Shown: positions 42,000-52,235, counted from the stretch's first letter. The stretch: 64,000 nucleotides of DNA from Natranaerobius trueperi (GCF_002216005.1 NZ_NIQC01000011.1:1-64000), one strand, 5' to 3'. Numbers and translations: made by a program. The notes: a model not told the origin generated them from the letters alone.

Positions 42000-43862
42000 A
42001 TGAAGCTTACAATTTCTAGTGGAAAAGGTGGGACTGGAAAAACTTTCATTGCAACTAATCTAAGTTATATTTTAAATCACGAATTAGATCAGAGAGTAAC
42101 TTATTTAGATTGTGATGTGGAAGAACCAAATGGGCATCTTTTTTTAACTCCTAAAAGGACCAATCAGGAAAACATAACCATTGAGGCTCCAATAGAAATT
42201 GACAATGATAAGTGTGTTGGTTGTGGCAAGTGTGCAGAAGTATGTACTTTTAATGCCATGGCTGTGATTAATAATAAAGCTATGTTATTTCCCGAGCTTT
42301 GTCATGTTTGTGGAGCCTGTTCTATTGTTTGTCCAAAAGAAGCTATTCAAGAAGGGGAGCGCAATATAGGTAGTCTAATTCAAGGAGAAAGTAAAGGGAT
42401 TTATATATGGTATGGACTACTTAAACACGGTGAAGGCGGAATGTCGCCTAGATTGATTAAAGAAGTTAAAAAGTATACAGATAATGGAATTAATATATTA
42501 GATTCACCGCCTGGAACCTCCTGCTCTGCGGTTGAGACGGTAATTGGTAGTGATCTTTGTGTGCTAATAACAGACTTAACACCATTTGGATTACATGATC
42601 TTAAATTATCTGTGGATATGTGTCGCTCGGTTGGAATTGAACCAGTTGTATTGATAAATAGGGGCAATTTAAAAGATCCAGGTGTCAGAAAATATTGTAA
42701 AAAAGAAGAGTTAGATATCATAGGTGAAATACCAGATGATAGGAAAATAGCTGAAGCATATTCTAAAGGTGATTTAATTGTAGAAACACTACCCCAGTAT
42801 AAAAAAGTATTTGTTGAAATTGCAGAAAATCTCATAAAAACAGCTAAACTAGATCGAAAAGTCAAAGCTCAAAGTCAAATAAATCATAATTTTGAAGCCA
42901 TTAATAATAACAATGTAGAGGAACTTTCTGGTGACAAAGTCCGAGAAGCTAGAATTGAAGAAAATAACACAGGTTTTAATGAACTAGTAGTAGTTAGCGG
43001 CAAAGGTGGAACTGGTAAAACTTCTATTACAGCAACCTTAGCAGCTTTAGCAAAAGATACCGTTGTATCTGACTGTGATGTTGATGCTTCTGATTTACAT
43101 TTAATTTTAGAGCCTAAGTTACAAGAAAAAGGTTTATTTAGCGGTGGTTTTCAAGCTCATATATTAAAGGATCAATGTATTGGCTGTGGAAAATGTTTTC
43201 AAGCTTGTCGGTTTGAAGCTATTTATAAGAAATCAACCGGTGAGGGATATAGCTACGAGATTGATGAATTTTCTTGTGAAGGATGTGGAGTTTGTAAACT
43301 AGTATGTGATTATGACGCTGTAGAGCTTGAAAAGGCAATCAACGGTGAGTGGTATACGTCTGAAGTTAAATATGGCACTATGGCCCATGCTAAATTAGAA
43401 ATTGCTGAGGAAAATTCAGGAAAACTAGTTACTTACACACGAGATAAAGCTATGGAGTTAGCGAATAGAAGAGATAAAGATGAAATATTTATTGATGGGT
43501 CACCAGGAACAGGGTGCCCTGTTATTGCTTCACTTACAGGGGCTAAATATGCTCTTGTAATCACAGAACCTACTGTTTCTGGGATACATGATATGGAACG
43601 TATTATTGACCTTTGTAAGTTCTTTGAAATTTCTCTAGGGGTGATAGTAAATAAATGTGATATCAACCAAGAGATGACTGAAAAAATTAAACAGCGAGTT
43701 TATAACCTAAATGTAGATTTTTTAGGTTCACTGCCATATGATGAAACTGTAACAGAAGCGCAAATTGAGGGTCAATCTATTTTAGAATATGCACCAAATT
43801 CTGAAGTAGCCATTAAAATGAAAGAGTGTTTTGATAAACTGAAGGAAAGAATGTATGGTTAA
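42000..43862 (+). CDS. Fusion of two MinD/Mrp-like ATPases, each with two 4Fe-4S motifs
   Basis: 620 residues. Half 1 (about 1-285): deviant Walker A GKGGTGKT (9-16), inserted ferredoxin motifs CVGCGKCAEVC and CHVCGACSIVC, and DSPPGT. Half 2 (about 325-620): GKGGTGKT again, CIGCGKCFQAC and CEGCGVCKLVC, and DGSPGTGC. Relatives are normally two separate adjacent genes of about 290 residues (for example in Desulfovibrio ORP loci); here they are one chain with a 40-residue linker and no internal ribosome site visible. Such ATPases work in metal-sulfur cluster handling. AAAGGAGG precedes the ATG. Confidence 0.93.
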   Translation: MKLTISSGKGGTGKTFIATNLSYILNHELDQRVTYLDCDVEEPNGHLFLTPKRTNQENITIEAPIEIDNDKCVGCGKCAEVCTFNAMAVINNKAMLFPELCHVCGACSIVCPKEAIQEGERNIGSLIQGESKGIYIWYGLLKHGEGGMSPRLIKEVKKYTDNGINILDSPPGTSCSAVETVIGSDLCVLITDLTPFGLHDLKLSVDMCRSVGIEPVVLINRGNLKDPGVRKYCKKEELDIIGEIPDDRKIAEAYSKGDLIVETLPQYKKVFVEIAENLIKTAKLDRKVKAQSQINHNFEAINNNNVEELSGDKVREARIEENNTGFNELVVVSGKGGTGKTSITATLAALAKDTVVSDCDVDASDLHLILEPKLQEKGLFSGGFQAHILKDQCIGCGKCFQACRFEAIYKKSTGEGYSYEIDEFSCEGCGVCKLVCDYDAVELEKAINGEWYTSEVKYGTMAHAKLEIAEENSGKLVTYTRDKAMELANRRDKDEIFIDGSPGTGCPVIASLTGAKYALVITEPTVSGIHDMERIIDLCKFFEISLGVIVNKCDINQEMTEKIKQRVYNLNVDFLGSLPYDETVTEAQIEGQSILEYAPNSEVAIKMKECFDKLKERMYG

Positions 43863-43933
43863 CGGTAATAATTGGGTTAGTATTATCTAGAAGGTTTGGA
43901 TACTGAATAAGATAATTTAATTATAAAATATAA

Positions 43934-43966
43934 GAGCCTTGTTTTAATACAAGGCTCACTTTTCTT
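43934..43966 (+). terminator. Terminator after the fused ATPase gene
   Basis: GAGCCTTGT-TTTAAT-ACAAGGCTC followed by ACTTTTCTTG. Confidence 0.85.
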
Positions 43967-44054
43967 GATAAATAAACATGCGTTTTTTTTAGATAAAACT
44001 GTGTCTTGTTTCTGTTATTTACTGAGACTTAAAAATATTGTCAATGTTCTTTGA

Positions 44055-44385
44055 AATGTCACCTAAAAAAGCCTTTTAACATCATTATTGACCCAAGGAT
44101 TGTGCCTGTAGCATCAGACACCGTGCAGATACATGAAAATCCAGTTCCGAACTAAGCAAAAGGAGAAGTATCTATCTGTCCTAAAAGCCCATCTTTTCTT
44201 TTCGAATAACAAAACTAGAACCTAGATCTTGAATTCTTTTCTTTAATCGTGTGATTTGTCTTTCACTAATGTTTGAAACCAGGGTTGCTTCCTTAATAGT
44301 CATATTACCTTCAATAGTTTGATTAGGTCATTTGATATGTCACCTTTTTAGTTATAGCAGAACGTTTTTAGGGTGACAATATCAC
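44055..44385 (-). mobile_element. Remnant of an insertion sequence with transposase HTH
   Basis: GTCACCTAAAAA near 44058 and TTTTTAGGGTGAC near 44367 form an inverted-repeat pair. Between them the minus strand encodes EGNMTIKEATLVSN then ISERQITRLKKRIQDLG before stops: the N-terminal helix-turn-helix typical of ISNCY/IS1202-group transposases. The catalytic part is deleted. It separates the ATPase gene from the regulator genes. Confidence 0.55.
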
Positions 44386-44414
44386 AGAACAATTACACTG
44401 ACACTTAAAAATAT

Positions 44415-44456
44415 TTGACATAAAATAATATATAATTTATGCTTAACTAACATATG
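44415..44456 (+). promoter_or_regulatory. Promoter and CATATG element upstream of the DUF134 gene
   Basis: TTGACA (44415), a 17-nt spacer and TATGCT (44438-44443), followed by AACATATGACA at 44449. The last resembles the palindrome at 40654 and may be the same operator. Confidence 0.5.
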
Positions 44457-44503
44457 ACAATAATATCTTTCTTTATGTGGGCTAATTAGACAGGAGGGAT
44501 TAA

Positions 44504-44851
44504 ATGCCAAGACGTCAAAGAAAGCGAAAAGTAGAACATATACCAGAGGTTACTTATTTTAAACCTGCTGGAATTCCGACTTGTGAATTAGAGGAGGAAG
44601 TGTTAACAATTGATGAGATGGAAGCAATTCGGCTAAAGGATATTGAAGGACTTGATCAACAAGAGGCTGCTGAAAGTATGGGAGTAGCTAGATCCACTTA
44701 TCAATTAATCTTGCATAAAGCTAGGGGGAAAGTAGCTAAAGCTTTAGTGATAGGAAAAGCCATCCGTGTTCAAGGTGGGTCTTATCAAGTTAAAAATGTT
44801 AGAGGGTGTCATAGAAATCGTGGGAAAGGTGACATGCCGTTTAACGATTGA
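44504..44851 (+). CDS. DUF134 family DNA-binding protein
   Basis: 115 residues: [25 protein letters not shown], then [31 protein letters not shown] as a sigma-70-region-4-like helix-turn-helix, and the end [12 protein letters not shown]134 proteins typically travel with NifX-like and MinD/ferredoxin genes, as here. Probably the local transcription regulator. AGGAGG precedes the ATG. Confidence 0.9.
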   Translation: MPRRQRKRKVEHIPEVTYFKPAGIPTCELEEEVLTIDEMEAIRLKDIEGLDQQEAAESMGVARSTYQLILHKARGKVAKALVIGKAIRVQGGSYQVKNVRGCHRNRGKGDMPFND

Positions 44852-44931
44852 GATTAAAGTAAATTCACGTTAATCTCAACAGATCTGATTCTAAATCCTC
44901 TTTTGAGGGTTGGTGTAGGGAGTTGAGGGTT

Positions 44932-45363
44932 ATGAATGATTCATCAGTTCTTGAAAAAATAAAGTCTCGTTTTTCAAATTATAAATTAACACCTCAAAGA
45001 GAAGCAATATTAGAAATTTTTCTAGAGAATCCTGATTGGCATTTAAGTGCAAAAGAGATATTAAATTTAGTTTCAAAAAAATATCCTAATATCGGGATTG
45101 CAACAGTTTATCGAAGTCTTAAAATATTAGAAGAGTTAGGTATTATACAAGAAATTAATTTTGAAGAGGACCAAAATAGATATGAATTAACTATTTCTCA
45201 ACAAGAACATCATCATTTACTATGTTTGAAATGCCAAAGTATTATAGAAATACGATATGATTTATTAGAAAATTTGAAAGATAGTATATTAAATGAACAT
45301 AATTTTGAAGTAAAAGATTTAAAACTACAATTTCACGGTTATTGTTCAAAGTGCAGTGATTAA
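44932..45363 (+). CDS. Fur-family metalloregulator (PerR-like)
   Basis: 143 residues from ATG 44932 (GGGAG 10 nt upstream; TTG 44923 is an alternative). Winged helix YKLTPQREAILEIFLEN and IATVYRSLKILEELG (about 18-75), followed by the dimerisation/metal domain with HHHLLCLKC and a final YCSKC. The two CxxC pairs form the structural zinc site. The second metal site has the usual His cluster. Could be PerR or Fur; it lies in the same direction after DUF134. Confidence 0.9.
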   Translation: MNDSSVLEKIKSRFSNYKLTPQREAILEIFLENPDWHLSAKEILNLVSKKYPNIGIATVYRSLKILEELGIIQEINFEEDQNRYELTISQQEHHHLLCLKCQSIIEIRYDLLENLKDSILNEHNFEVKDLKLQFHGYCSKCSD

Positions 45364-45385
45364 AGCTTAATTAAGTTAGGAGTGG

Positions 45386-46048
45386 TAAGTGTTGATCAAG
45401 ATACCATTTTTCAAAAACTTAAAGAATTTTTACAAGAAATAGCACAAAAACATAACTTGTACGATGAACAGATCACCTTAAATTATTACAAGCTGAACTA
45501 AAAGGAGCTATTGGTCAAGCCTTTACCGATAGCCCAGGATCATTTCAAGGTACTGTACAGGACTTTCTAAATATACCATTAGATACTAATTTTCGCTAAA
45601 GCGGCTTTTATTGCAGTACTGAACGCTGTCACTAGTTATTGAGGAATTACTAATAAAACCATCCGTTGTAAAGATAATGAACCAAATGAATGTGGTCAAA
45701 AACTCGTAGAATATTTACAAGCAAATTTTGATGATCCAAAAATTGCGTTGATAGGGTTACAACCAGCACTGCTCGATTATTTAAGAAGAAATTTTAAGGT
45801 TCGAGTAGTAGATATGAACCCTCAAAATATTAGAACAGAAAAGTATGGTGTTATTATTGAAGATGCTAAAACGAAAACAGAAGAGCTAAAAGAATGGAGC
45901 TGTATTATTAGTGACCGGAAGTAACCTCGCTAATGGAAAGATTTGTAATTTTCTAGATCTTGATAAACAAGTTATTTTTTATGGAACCACTGTTGCTGGT
46001 ACAGCTGAAATTCTAAATATCAATAGATTCTGTGAATATGTTAAGTAG
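45386..46048 (+). pseudogene. Broken DUF4213/DUF364 (putative heavy-metal chelation) gene
   Basis: Pieces of a DUF364 protein can be followed across frames: GQAFTDSPGSFQGTVQDFL, AAFIAVLNAVTSY then a stop, IALIGLQPALLDYLRRNF, VTGSNLANGKICNFLDLD and FYGTTVAGTAEILN. At least two frameshifts and internal stops separate them. DUF364 genes sit near metal-handling loci. It is followed by a good terminator. Confidence 0.8.
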
Positions 46049-46056
46049 ATTTGGCT

Positions 46057-46096
46057 AAAGGAACCTTCACTCTTAAGAGTTGAAGGTTCCTTTTTA
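46057..46096. terminator. Bidirectional terminator
   Basis: AAAGGAACCTTCA pairs with TGAAGGTTCCTTT, flanked by T5. It lies between the DUF364 relic and the converging aminotransferase gene. Confidence 0.9.
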
Positions 46097-46100
46097 AAGA

Positions 46101-47339
46101 TTATAAATCTTTAACTATCTCTAATAATCTTTCTACATCTGATTGGGTATTGTAAGGTGCTAGTCCTATTCTTACAAGACCTCCTACTTGTTCTAACCCT
46201 AGACGTTCAATAGTTTTTAAGGCGTAAAAATGACCACTTGTAGCAAAAATATCTTTATCTGCTAAAGCTTTCACTACATCATGGGAATTGTAGCCGTCTA
46301 CAGTAAAGGATATTGTAGAAGTTTTAGGTATTTCTTTTGGTGGTATGTATAGATTTACTTTATCAATCTGAGATAATTCTTCTGTTAAGAACTTTTTTAA
46401 CGAAGATTCATGTACTTCGATTACGTCCATACCAGCTATTATCTGTTCTCGTTCTAAAGATGTTTTATCTTTTTGGTTTGAAAACTTACTTCCTAGATCA
46501 GCTATAAAATTGATGGCCTCTTTAGCTCCTGCAATCCCCTCTAGATTCGGTACTCCAGTTTCTAGCTTATAGGGGATACTGTCTTTTTGTGGTATTAACT
46601 TATAAGGTCTTAACTTTTCAAAAATTTCTTTTTTACCATAGAGGACACCTAAATGTGGACCGAAGAATTTGTATACTGAACATAATAAAAAGTCTACATT
46701 TAAATTTTTCACATCAATAACTCCGTGAGCTGCATAGTGTACTGCATCGATTACTGTAACTCCACCTACTTTATGGACCATATCAATCATAGTTTTTACA
46801 TCTGAAATAGTTCCTAAAGTATTCGCAGCATAATTGAAAGCAGCAATTTTTGTTTTTTCTGATACTTTATTTTTAAAGTCTTCCATGTCTAAAGCTTTTT
46901 TATCTGGATCAAATTTTACTTCTTTAATCTTTGCTCCTTGTTCTTCTAAAGCTTGCCACGGCCCTCTGTTTGCTTCATGGTCAATCTCTGTGATTATTAT
47001 CTCATCACCTTTTTGTATCTCTCTTCCAAGAGAAAATGCTAATTTGTACATTAAACTGGTTGCATTTTGACCAAATGCTATTTCTTCAGGATTAGCCCCT
47101 ACAAAATTTGCAATGGTCTCTCTAGATTTCCAAATAACCTTATCTGACTCTACAGCTGTTTTAAATGGACCCATGCCAGGAATTGCATTTGTGTTTTTTA
47201 AGAAGTATGACATAGCATCAATAACTCTTTGTGGTACTTCTGTTCCACCAGGGCCATCAAAAAAAGCTGGGGCCTTTTCGTAAACCTCTGAGTTTAAAGA
47301 GGGAAACTGGTTTCTAACATACTCTACATTGTAATTCAT
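46101..47339 (-). CDS. Class V aminotransferase, cysteine desulfurase-like (VC1184 subfamily)
   Basis: 412-residue PLP enzyme. HEANRGPWQ, VDAVHYAAHG (Asp contacting the pyridine) and SVYKFFGPHLGVLYG (PLP-binding Lys) are in order. The N-terminal FFDGPGGTEVPQRVIDAM fits the TIGR01976-type subfamily related to SufS/CsdA. It may take sulfur from cysteine or act as another lyase/transaminase; the activity is not proved by sequence. ATG 47339 has AAAGGAG upstream. It is followed in tandem (upstream in the transcript) by a flavoprotein gene on the same strand. Confidence 0.85.
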   Translation of the reverse strand: MNYNVEYVRNQFPSLNSEVYEKAPAFFDGPGGTEVPQRVIDAMSYFLKNTNAIPGMGPFKTAVESDKVIWKSRETIANFVGANPEEIAFGQNATSLMYKLAFSLGREIQKGDEIIITEIDHEANRGPWQALEEQGAKIKEVKFDPDKKALDMEDFKNKVSEKTKIAAFNYAANTLGTISDVKTMIDMVHKVGGVTVIDAVHYAAHGVIDVKNLNVDFLLCSVYKFFGPHLGVLYGKKEIFEKLRPYKLIPQKDSIPYKLETGVPNLEGIAGAKEAINFIADLGSKFSNQKDKTSLEREQIIAGMDVIEVHESSLKKFLTEELSQIDKVNLYIPPKEIPKTSTISFTVDGYNSHDVVKALADKDIFATSGHFYALKTIERLGLEQVGGLVRIGLAPYNTQSDVERLLEIVKDL

Positions 47340-47415
47340 AGGTTAGACTCCTTTCGTAAATCAAATATACTCTTTATCTAATTCTATTAACAATACTTGT
47401 TAGAAAGAAGGCTAG

Positions 47416-48408
47416 TTAAGATAAACTTTCAGTAGCTTTTTTAGCCCATTTAGAGTCCTCGAGTATCGCTCTACCTATCCCGATTAGATCAGCTTTTTCT
47501 TCATTAATTAGCTTTTCAGCTGCTTTAGGTTCCGTAATTCCACCTGTTAGGATAACTGGAATTGAGACTACTTCTTTAAGAGATTCTGTCAGTGGTGCAA
47601 AAAAACCTTGCCCCTCAAGGCCAGGTACTACATATCCACAGTGACCTCCTGAAATATCAAGAATATCTACTCCTACTTTTTCAAATTCTCTAGCAGCTAT
47701 TTTACTATCTTCAAGAGTAGTCCCACCATCCATGTAATCTGAAGCTCCGAGTCTTAAAAGGATTGGAAAGTCATCACCCACTTCTTTTTTAACTGCTTCG
47801 ATTATTTCAAGGTGAATTCGAATTCTATTATGTATATCTCCACCATATTTATCTGTCCTTTTGTTAGTAATTGGTGAGTAGAATTGATTAAGAAGATAAC
47901 CATGAGCAGAATGAATTTCAACACCATCAAAATTAGTTTCTTTAGTTCTTCTAGCAGCATTTTTAAAAGCTTCGATAATGCCTTGAATTTCTTTTTCAGT
48001 TAGCTCTTTGGGTAGATTACCTTTTCGTGGTTTTTTAACTGCTGATGGTCCTACAGGTTTTGTTCCGATAACCTCATCAGAAGCAGCACTTCCGGCATGG
48101 TTGATCTGCATCACTGCTTTTGAGCCGTTATTTTTGATAGTATTTGCTAATTGTTTTAAGCCTTCTAATTTTTCATCGTCCGCTATAGAAACTTGATATT
48201 CGCTAGCTTTACCTTCAAGAGAGATAAAGCTATGTTCGACAATTATTAAAGAAATATATCCTCCACTTGATTTTTCTAAATAATAGTCAAGAATAGACTG
48301 ATTAATAGTTCCGTCAGCTTCAGCTTTTGCTGTAGCCATAGGTGGCATAACTAGCCGATTCTTTAAAGTAAGTGGACCAGCTTCTAGTGATTTTAGTAAA
48401 TATGACAT
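47416..48408 (-). CDS. NADH:flavin oxidoreductase, Old Yellow Enzyme family
   Basis: 330 residues, a single FMN-binding TIM barrel without the C-terminal Fe-S/FAD extension of the 2-enoate reductases. Family markers are NRLVMPPMATA at the start, GVEIHSAHGYLLNQFYSP near residue 165 and ILTGGITEP near 285. Reduces activated C=C bonds or similar substrates with NAD(P)H. AGGAGG before the ATG. It lies 76 nt upstream of the aminotransferase in the same direction, so co-transcription is possible. Confidence 0.92.
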   Translation of the reverse strand: MSYLLKSLEAGPLTLKNRLVMPPMATAKAEADGTINQSILDYYLEKSSGGYISLIIVEHSFISLEGKASEYQVSIADDEKLEGLKQLANTIKNNGSKAVMQINHAGSAASDEVIGTKPVGPSAVKKPRKGNLPKELTEKEIQGIIEAFKNAARRTKETNFDGVEIHSAHGYLLNQFYSPITNKRTDKYGGDIHNRIRIHLEIIEAVKKEVGDDFPILLRLGASDYMDGGTTLEDSKIAAREFEKVGVDILDISGGHCGYVVPGLEGQGFFAPLTESLKEVVSIPVILTGGITEPKAAEKLINEEKADLIGIGRAILEDSKWAKKATESLS

Positions 48409-48705
48409 AAGAAACCTCCTATATAGTACTTAAAGCATGTATTCTATTAAAAATTTGCTGATCCTGCAACTAAAGAGCACGTACCGAAAGTTACTTACAA
48501 CTGATAAAATGAAGAGATTCGTTTGAAAGAAACAGGATGTAGCATATGGGTAGTTAGAACTAATTATTAATTTAATATATTCTATTTTAAACCGTTCAAA
48601 TGAGGGTGAGTTATTCGTCTATTTAGGATTAAAAAAATATCTCCTAATTAAATAAAGTTAAGAGACGTTCTTTAGTCCTAATTGTGTGGAATTTGTGAAA
48701 ATTTG

Positions 48706-48734
48706 TTGAAATTTTGCGTATTTTGGACTATACT
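48706..48734 (+). promoter_or_regulatory. Sigma-A-like promoter of the second chemoreceptor
   Basis: TTGAAA (48706-48711), a 17-nt spacer and TATACT (48729-48734). The transcript would have a leader of about 255 nt in which I recognise no known riboswitch. The preceding 48409-48700 region shows nothing else. Confidence 0.55.
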
Positions 48735-48995
48735 GTTGTCAGAAAAAGTTTCCTTTTATGTTAAAAGTTATATATGGATTTTTTGTGCAATTATATTTTT
48801 GACTAACTAACAGTACATCAATCTTCATTTTCTTTTGTTACTACCTTCACTTGCGGATAAAGTTTGGATTTTGAGAGAACTGGCTATTAACCATTAATAA
48901 GTGAACCTAAGAAACTCTAGTTGTGCACAAGGAGGTGACTGCTAAGGATTTCTTGATCTATAAATATAAAACTAAAATTAGTAGGGGGGTAGGAA

Positions 48996-51074
48996 ATGAA
49001 AAATTCTTTAAAAGGAAAAATTGTAGGACTAATAGTAGTTCTTTTGGTGGTAGCAGTTTGTATTGTAACATTTTCGAATTATTATTTTACTCTTGATTTA
49101 GAAGAACAGAATATTGAAGATGAACATATGTTTTATGCTAACTCAGTATCGGATACAGTTTCTAATTTTATTGAAAAAGCCTATACAATAACTGACAATA
49201 TACAAGCTTCTAAAAACATATATGAGTTTCAACCAGAAGAGCAGAGAGAGTTTTTAGAAGAAAGAATTGAAGAATATCCATTTTTTGATCTGTTTTATGT
49301 TCAAGGAACAGACGGTATGCAAACAGCAAGATCCTCTGGGGAGAATGGAGATCGCTCAAATAGATGGTGGTTTAAACAAGCAATGGAAGAGCGTGAACCT
49401 TTTGTGGGTAAATCATATTATTCAGTATCTACTAATACACCAGTAACTCCTGTGATCATACCTATATATGATGAAGAAAACCAACTAGTAGGTATTATGG
49501 GTTCAGACATTACGTTAGATGAAGTACAAAATATGATAGACGATTATGCTTCAGATGATAAGTATGCTATGGTCGTTGATGGAGAAGGAACAATAGTAGC
49601 ACATCCAGATAGAAACTATGTATCAGAACTATATAATTTAATAGATTACGAAAAAACAGTAGTAGTATATGACGAGAATGATGACCCAGTTTTAGATTCA
49701 GATGGTAATCATAAAACAGAAACTCAAGATATTGACTTAGAACCTGAATATCAAGATATAACATTGGAAGTATTAGAAGGAAATGTGGGTGCTACTAGCT
49801 TTACGGATAACGATGGAAATGACTTATTAATAACGTATTCTGACATTGAATTACCTGGGTCATCTGATAATTGGGGTGTAATAGCTGTTCAGGATGAGGG
49901 TGCAGCTTTAAGTAATTTCGTAGAGTCTACATATAAAAGTTTGATAGTAGCTTTTGTAATGCTAATTATAGCAATTTTATGTGGTTTATGGATGTCAAGT
50001 AGAATTACAAAACCTCTTATAACTCTTAAGGAAGTTGTTGCAGAAGGAGCTAAAGGAAAGTTAAATGTTAGTTCTAATATATCTTCTAATGATGAAATAG
50101 GGGAACTATCAAAGATGATAGACACTATGTTTCAACAAATAGGTACTTTAATAAAAAATATAAGTGACGTGGGTGAAGATGTTCTATCATCATCAGAACA
50201 ACTGTCTTCAACAACAGAAGAGTCGGCAAAGGCAACAGATGAAGTATCAAAAACTATAGAAGACATTGCTAAAAGTTCTAGTGACCAAGCAAAGGATACA
50301 GAAAAGGGAGTAGAACATGTTAATGAATTAAGTAATATAATAGAAAATGATCAAGAAAATGTTAAAGATATGAACACTTCTATTAGTGAGGTTAGTAAAC
50401 TTAAGGATGAAGGTACTGAGATACTAGATCAACTAGTCGAACAAACAAATAATAATAATAAATCCGTACAAGAAGTTCACAAAACTATTACAGAAACTAA
50501 TGAAAGTACAACAAAAATAGAAAATGCTAGCCAAATGATTAAAAGTATTTCAGAACAAACAAATTTATTGGCACTTAATGCAGCTATAGAAGCAGCTAGA
50601 GCTGGAGAAAAAGGCAAGGGTTTTGCAGTAGTGGCAGAAGAAATACGAAAATTAGCAGAACAATCTAATCAATTCACAGACGAAATATATAATATTATTT
50701 CTGAACTAGTTAATAAAACAGAACATGCTGTTAATAGTATGCAAGAAACTAGTGAAAATGTGAAGCTACAAACAGAAAGTGTAGAATTAATTCATGATAA
50801 GTTCAAAGGTATTGCTAGTGCTATTGAAAAAATGAACGAAGTAATTGAAAACATTAATAATTCAGGGAAAGTAGTGGATTCTAAAAAAGATGAACTTATA
50901 AGTATTATAGAAAATCTTTCTGCAATATCAGAAGAAAATGCTGCTGGAACACAGGAAGCTTCTGCTTCAGTTGAAGAACAAAATGCCTCATTTGAAGAAA
51001 TAGCACGAGCTAGTGAACGACTAGCAGAAATAGCTAAGGAATTACAAGAGAGTGTTGAAAAATTTGAGTATTAA
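48996..51074 (+). CDS. Methyl-accepting chemotaxis protein with double-Cache sensor
   Basis: 692 residues: N-terminal helix (about 9-31), extracellular dCache-1 domain (about 35-305; [54 protein letters not shown]), second helix (about 313-335), HAMP and the coiled-coil signalling domain with [18 protein letters not shown] near residue 515. The RxxxRxWxxxA-like pattern ([15 protein letters not shown]) plus Y and D resembles the amino-acid-binding dCache motif, so an amino-acid ligand is possible. GGGGGG precedes the ATG. Confidence 0.93.
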   Translation: MKNSLKGKIVGLIVVLLVVAVCIVTFSNYYFTLDLEEQNIEDEHMFYANSVSDTVSNFIEKAYTITDNIQASKNIYEFQPEEQREFLEERIEEYPFFDLFYVQGTDGMQTARSSGENGDRSNRWWFKQAMEEREPFVGKSYYSVSTNTPVTPVIIPIYDEENQLVGIMGSDITLDEVQNMIDDYASDDKYAMVVDGEGTIVAHPDRNYVSELYNLIDYEKTVVVYDENDDPVLDSDGNHKTETQDIDLEPEYQDITLEVLEGNVGATSFTDNDGNDLLITYSDIELPGSSDNWGVIAVQDEGAALSNFVESTYKSLIVAFVMLIIAILCGLWMSSRITKPLITLKEVVAEGAKGKLNVSSNISSNDEIGELSKMIDTMFQQIGTLIKNISDVGEDVLSSSEQLSSTTEESAKATDEVSKTIEDIAKSSSDQAKDTEKGVEHVNELSNIIENDQENVKDMNTSISEVSKLKDEGTEILDQLVEQTNNNNKSVQEVHKTITETNESTTKIENASQMIKSISEQTNLLALNAAIEAARAGEKGKGFAVVAEEIRKLAEQSNQFTDEIYNIISELVNKTEHAVNSMQETSENVKLQTESVELIHDKFKGIASAIEKMNEVIENINNSGKVVDSKKDELISIIENLSAISEENAAGTQEASASVEEQNASFEEIARASERLAEIAKELQESVEKFEY

Positions 51075-51120
51075 ATAAAGCAAGTAACAAAAATTATTAG
51101 TAATTAGGATATAATCTTTC

Positions 51121-51141
51121 AAATAAACGGTGTAAACCTCC
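51121..51141. repeat. Isolated copy of the IS-end sequence at the left window edge
   Basis: The first 19 nt (AAATAAACGGTGTAAACCT) are identical to the reverse complement of 118-100. No transposase lies beside it, so it is probably a solo IS end or excision scar. The remaining 51142-51313 gap has no gene; TTGTACA and TGTAC flank an AGGAGG at about 51240-51260. Confidence 0.5.
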
Positions 51142-51313
51142 TAAAATGAAGAACTAAAAAGACGTGCTATGAATAGTCAAGTATTATTTTTTCAAAGATC
51201 AGTGAATTTATTTGACTATGAAGTCGAAATTGATTTTATTGTACAAGGAGGTCTGTACATTTAGTTTAACTCGGATAGTGTTTTAAAGACTATTTTACGG
51301 GGGGAAGACTAAA

Positions 51314-51970
51314 ATGTGCAAAATTAAAGCAGTGATTTTCGATATGGATGGTGTAATTATCGATAGTGAACCTATACATATAGAAATTGAAAAAAAATTA
51401 ATCAAAAAAATGGGGATAGAACTTGATAGTAAGCAACATGAAAGTTATATTGGTATGACAATGGAAGCTTTATGGGAACAGATTAGAAGTGATTTTAAGC
51501 TTAATTACTCTGTAGAGGAATTAGTTGAGAATCATAAAAAAGAAGTATATAATTATTTGGCTTCTTCTGCTTTGCCATTATTTCCTAACATAAAAAACCT
51601 TATATTAGAATCAAAGCAGAATAATTTAGAGACAGCAGTAGCTTCTTCATCACCTAAAAAAATAATTGAGCTTGTTGTAAACAAGTTAGATATTAATTGT
51701 TTTTTTGATTATCTTATAAGTGGTGAACAAGTACAAAAAAGTAAACCATACCCGGATATTTTTTTACAAACAGCAAAACAATTAAGAGTTAGTCCAAACC
51801 AATGTCTTGTGATTGAAGATTCAAGCAATGGAGTTAAAGCTGCAAAAGCGGCTGAGATGAAGTGTATAGGATTTCAAAACCCAAACTCAGGAAATCAGGA
51901 CTTGAGTGTTGCAGATTTTATAATAAATTCTAAAGATGAAGTAACATTAAAAGAGATAATAAATATATAA
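51314..51970 (+). CDS. HAD-superfamily phosphatase (beta-phosphoglucomutase-like)
   Basis: 218-residue soluble enzyme. Motif I FDMDGVIIDSEP (about 10-21) with nucleophile and acid/base Asp, motif II AVASSSP, the Lys in SKPYPDIFLQ and motif IV VIEDSSNGVKAA are intact. The helical cap between residues 20 and 85 is of subtype C1/PgmB type. Acts on a small phosphorylated metabolite such as a sugar phosphate; the substrate is not identifiable. GGGGGGAAG upstream of the ATG. Confidence 0.92.
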   Translation: MCKIKAVIFDMDGVIIDSEPIHIEIEKKLIKKMGIELDSKQHESYIGMTMEALWEQIRSDFKLNYSVEELVENHKKEVYNYLASSALPLFPNIKNLILESKQNNLETAVASSSPKKIIELVVNKLDINCFFDYLISGEQVQKSKPYPDIFLQTAKQLRVSPNQCLVIEDSSNGVKAAKAAEMKCIGFQNPNSGNQDLSVADFIINSKDEVTLKEIINI

Positions 51971-52024
51971 GTTAAAGAATATATTCACTAACTAAAGCAA
52001 TTAACCGAGTGAAATAGTTTTTTA

Positions 52025-52058
52025 TAAGAGGGGAGATGAGCATATCTTCCCTCTTATT
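52025..52058 (+). terminator. Terminator after the HAD phosphatase
   Basis: TAAGAGGGGAGAT and ATCTTCCCTCTTA form a 13-nt stem. Confidence 0.75.
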
Positions 52059-52139
52059 ACTACTTTTATCTATAGCTTCTATATTCACTTATAGGTTGAA
52101 CTCTTGCAATAAATATCTGATCTCTAATTACAGTATTAG

Positions 52140-52186
52140 GGCTTTCATCCCACGCTTTCAATCGTGGGATGAAAGCCTATTTTTTT
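52140..52186 (+). other. Strong hairpin at the left side of the IS200/IS605 remnant
   Basis: GGCTTTCATCCCACG and CGTGGGATGAAAGCC form a perfect 15-bp stem followed by T7. It could be a second terminator or the left-end hairpin of the adjacent IS200/IS605 element. Confidence 0.6.
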
Positions 52187-52235
52187 AATAAAATAAAGTT
52201 GTACTATAAATCAAAAACATATACAATTAAATCAT

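Noticed and set aside
48742-48995. c-di-GMP riboswitch in the long leader of the second chemoreceptor
   Set aside because: Neither class I nor class II conserved elements could be located.
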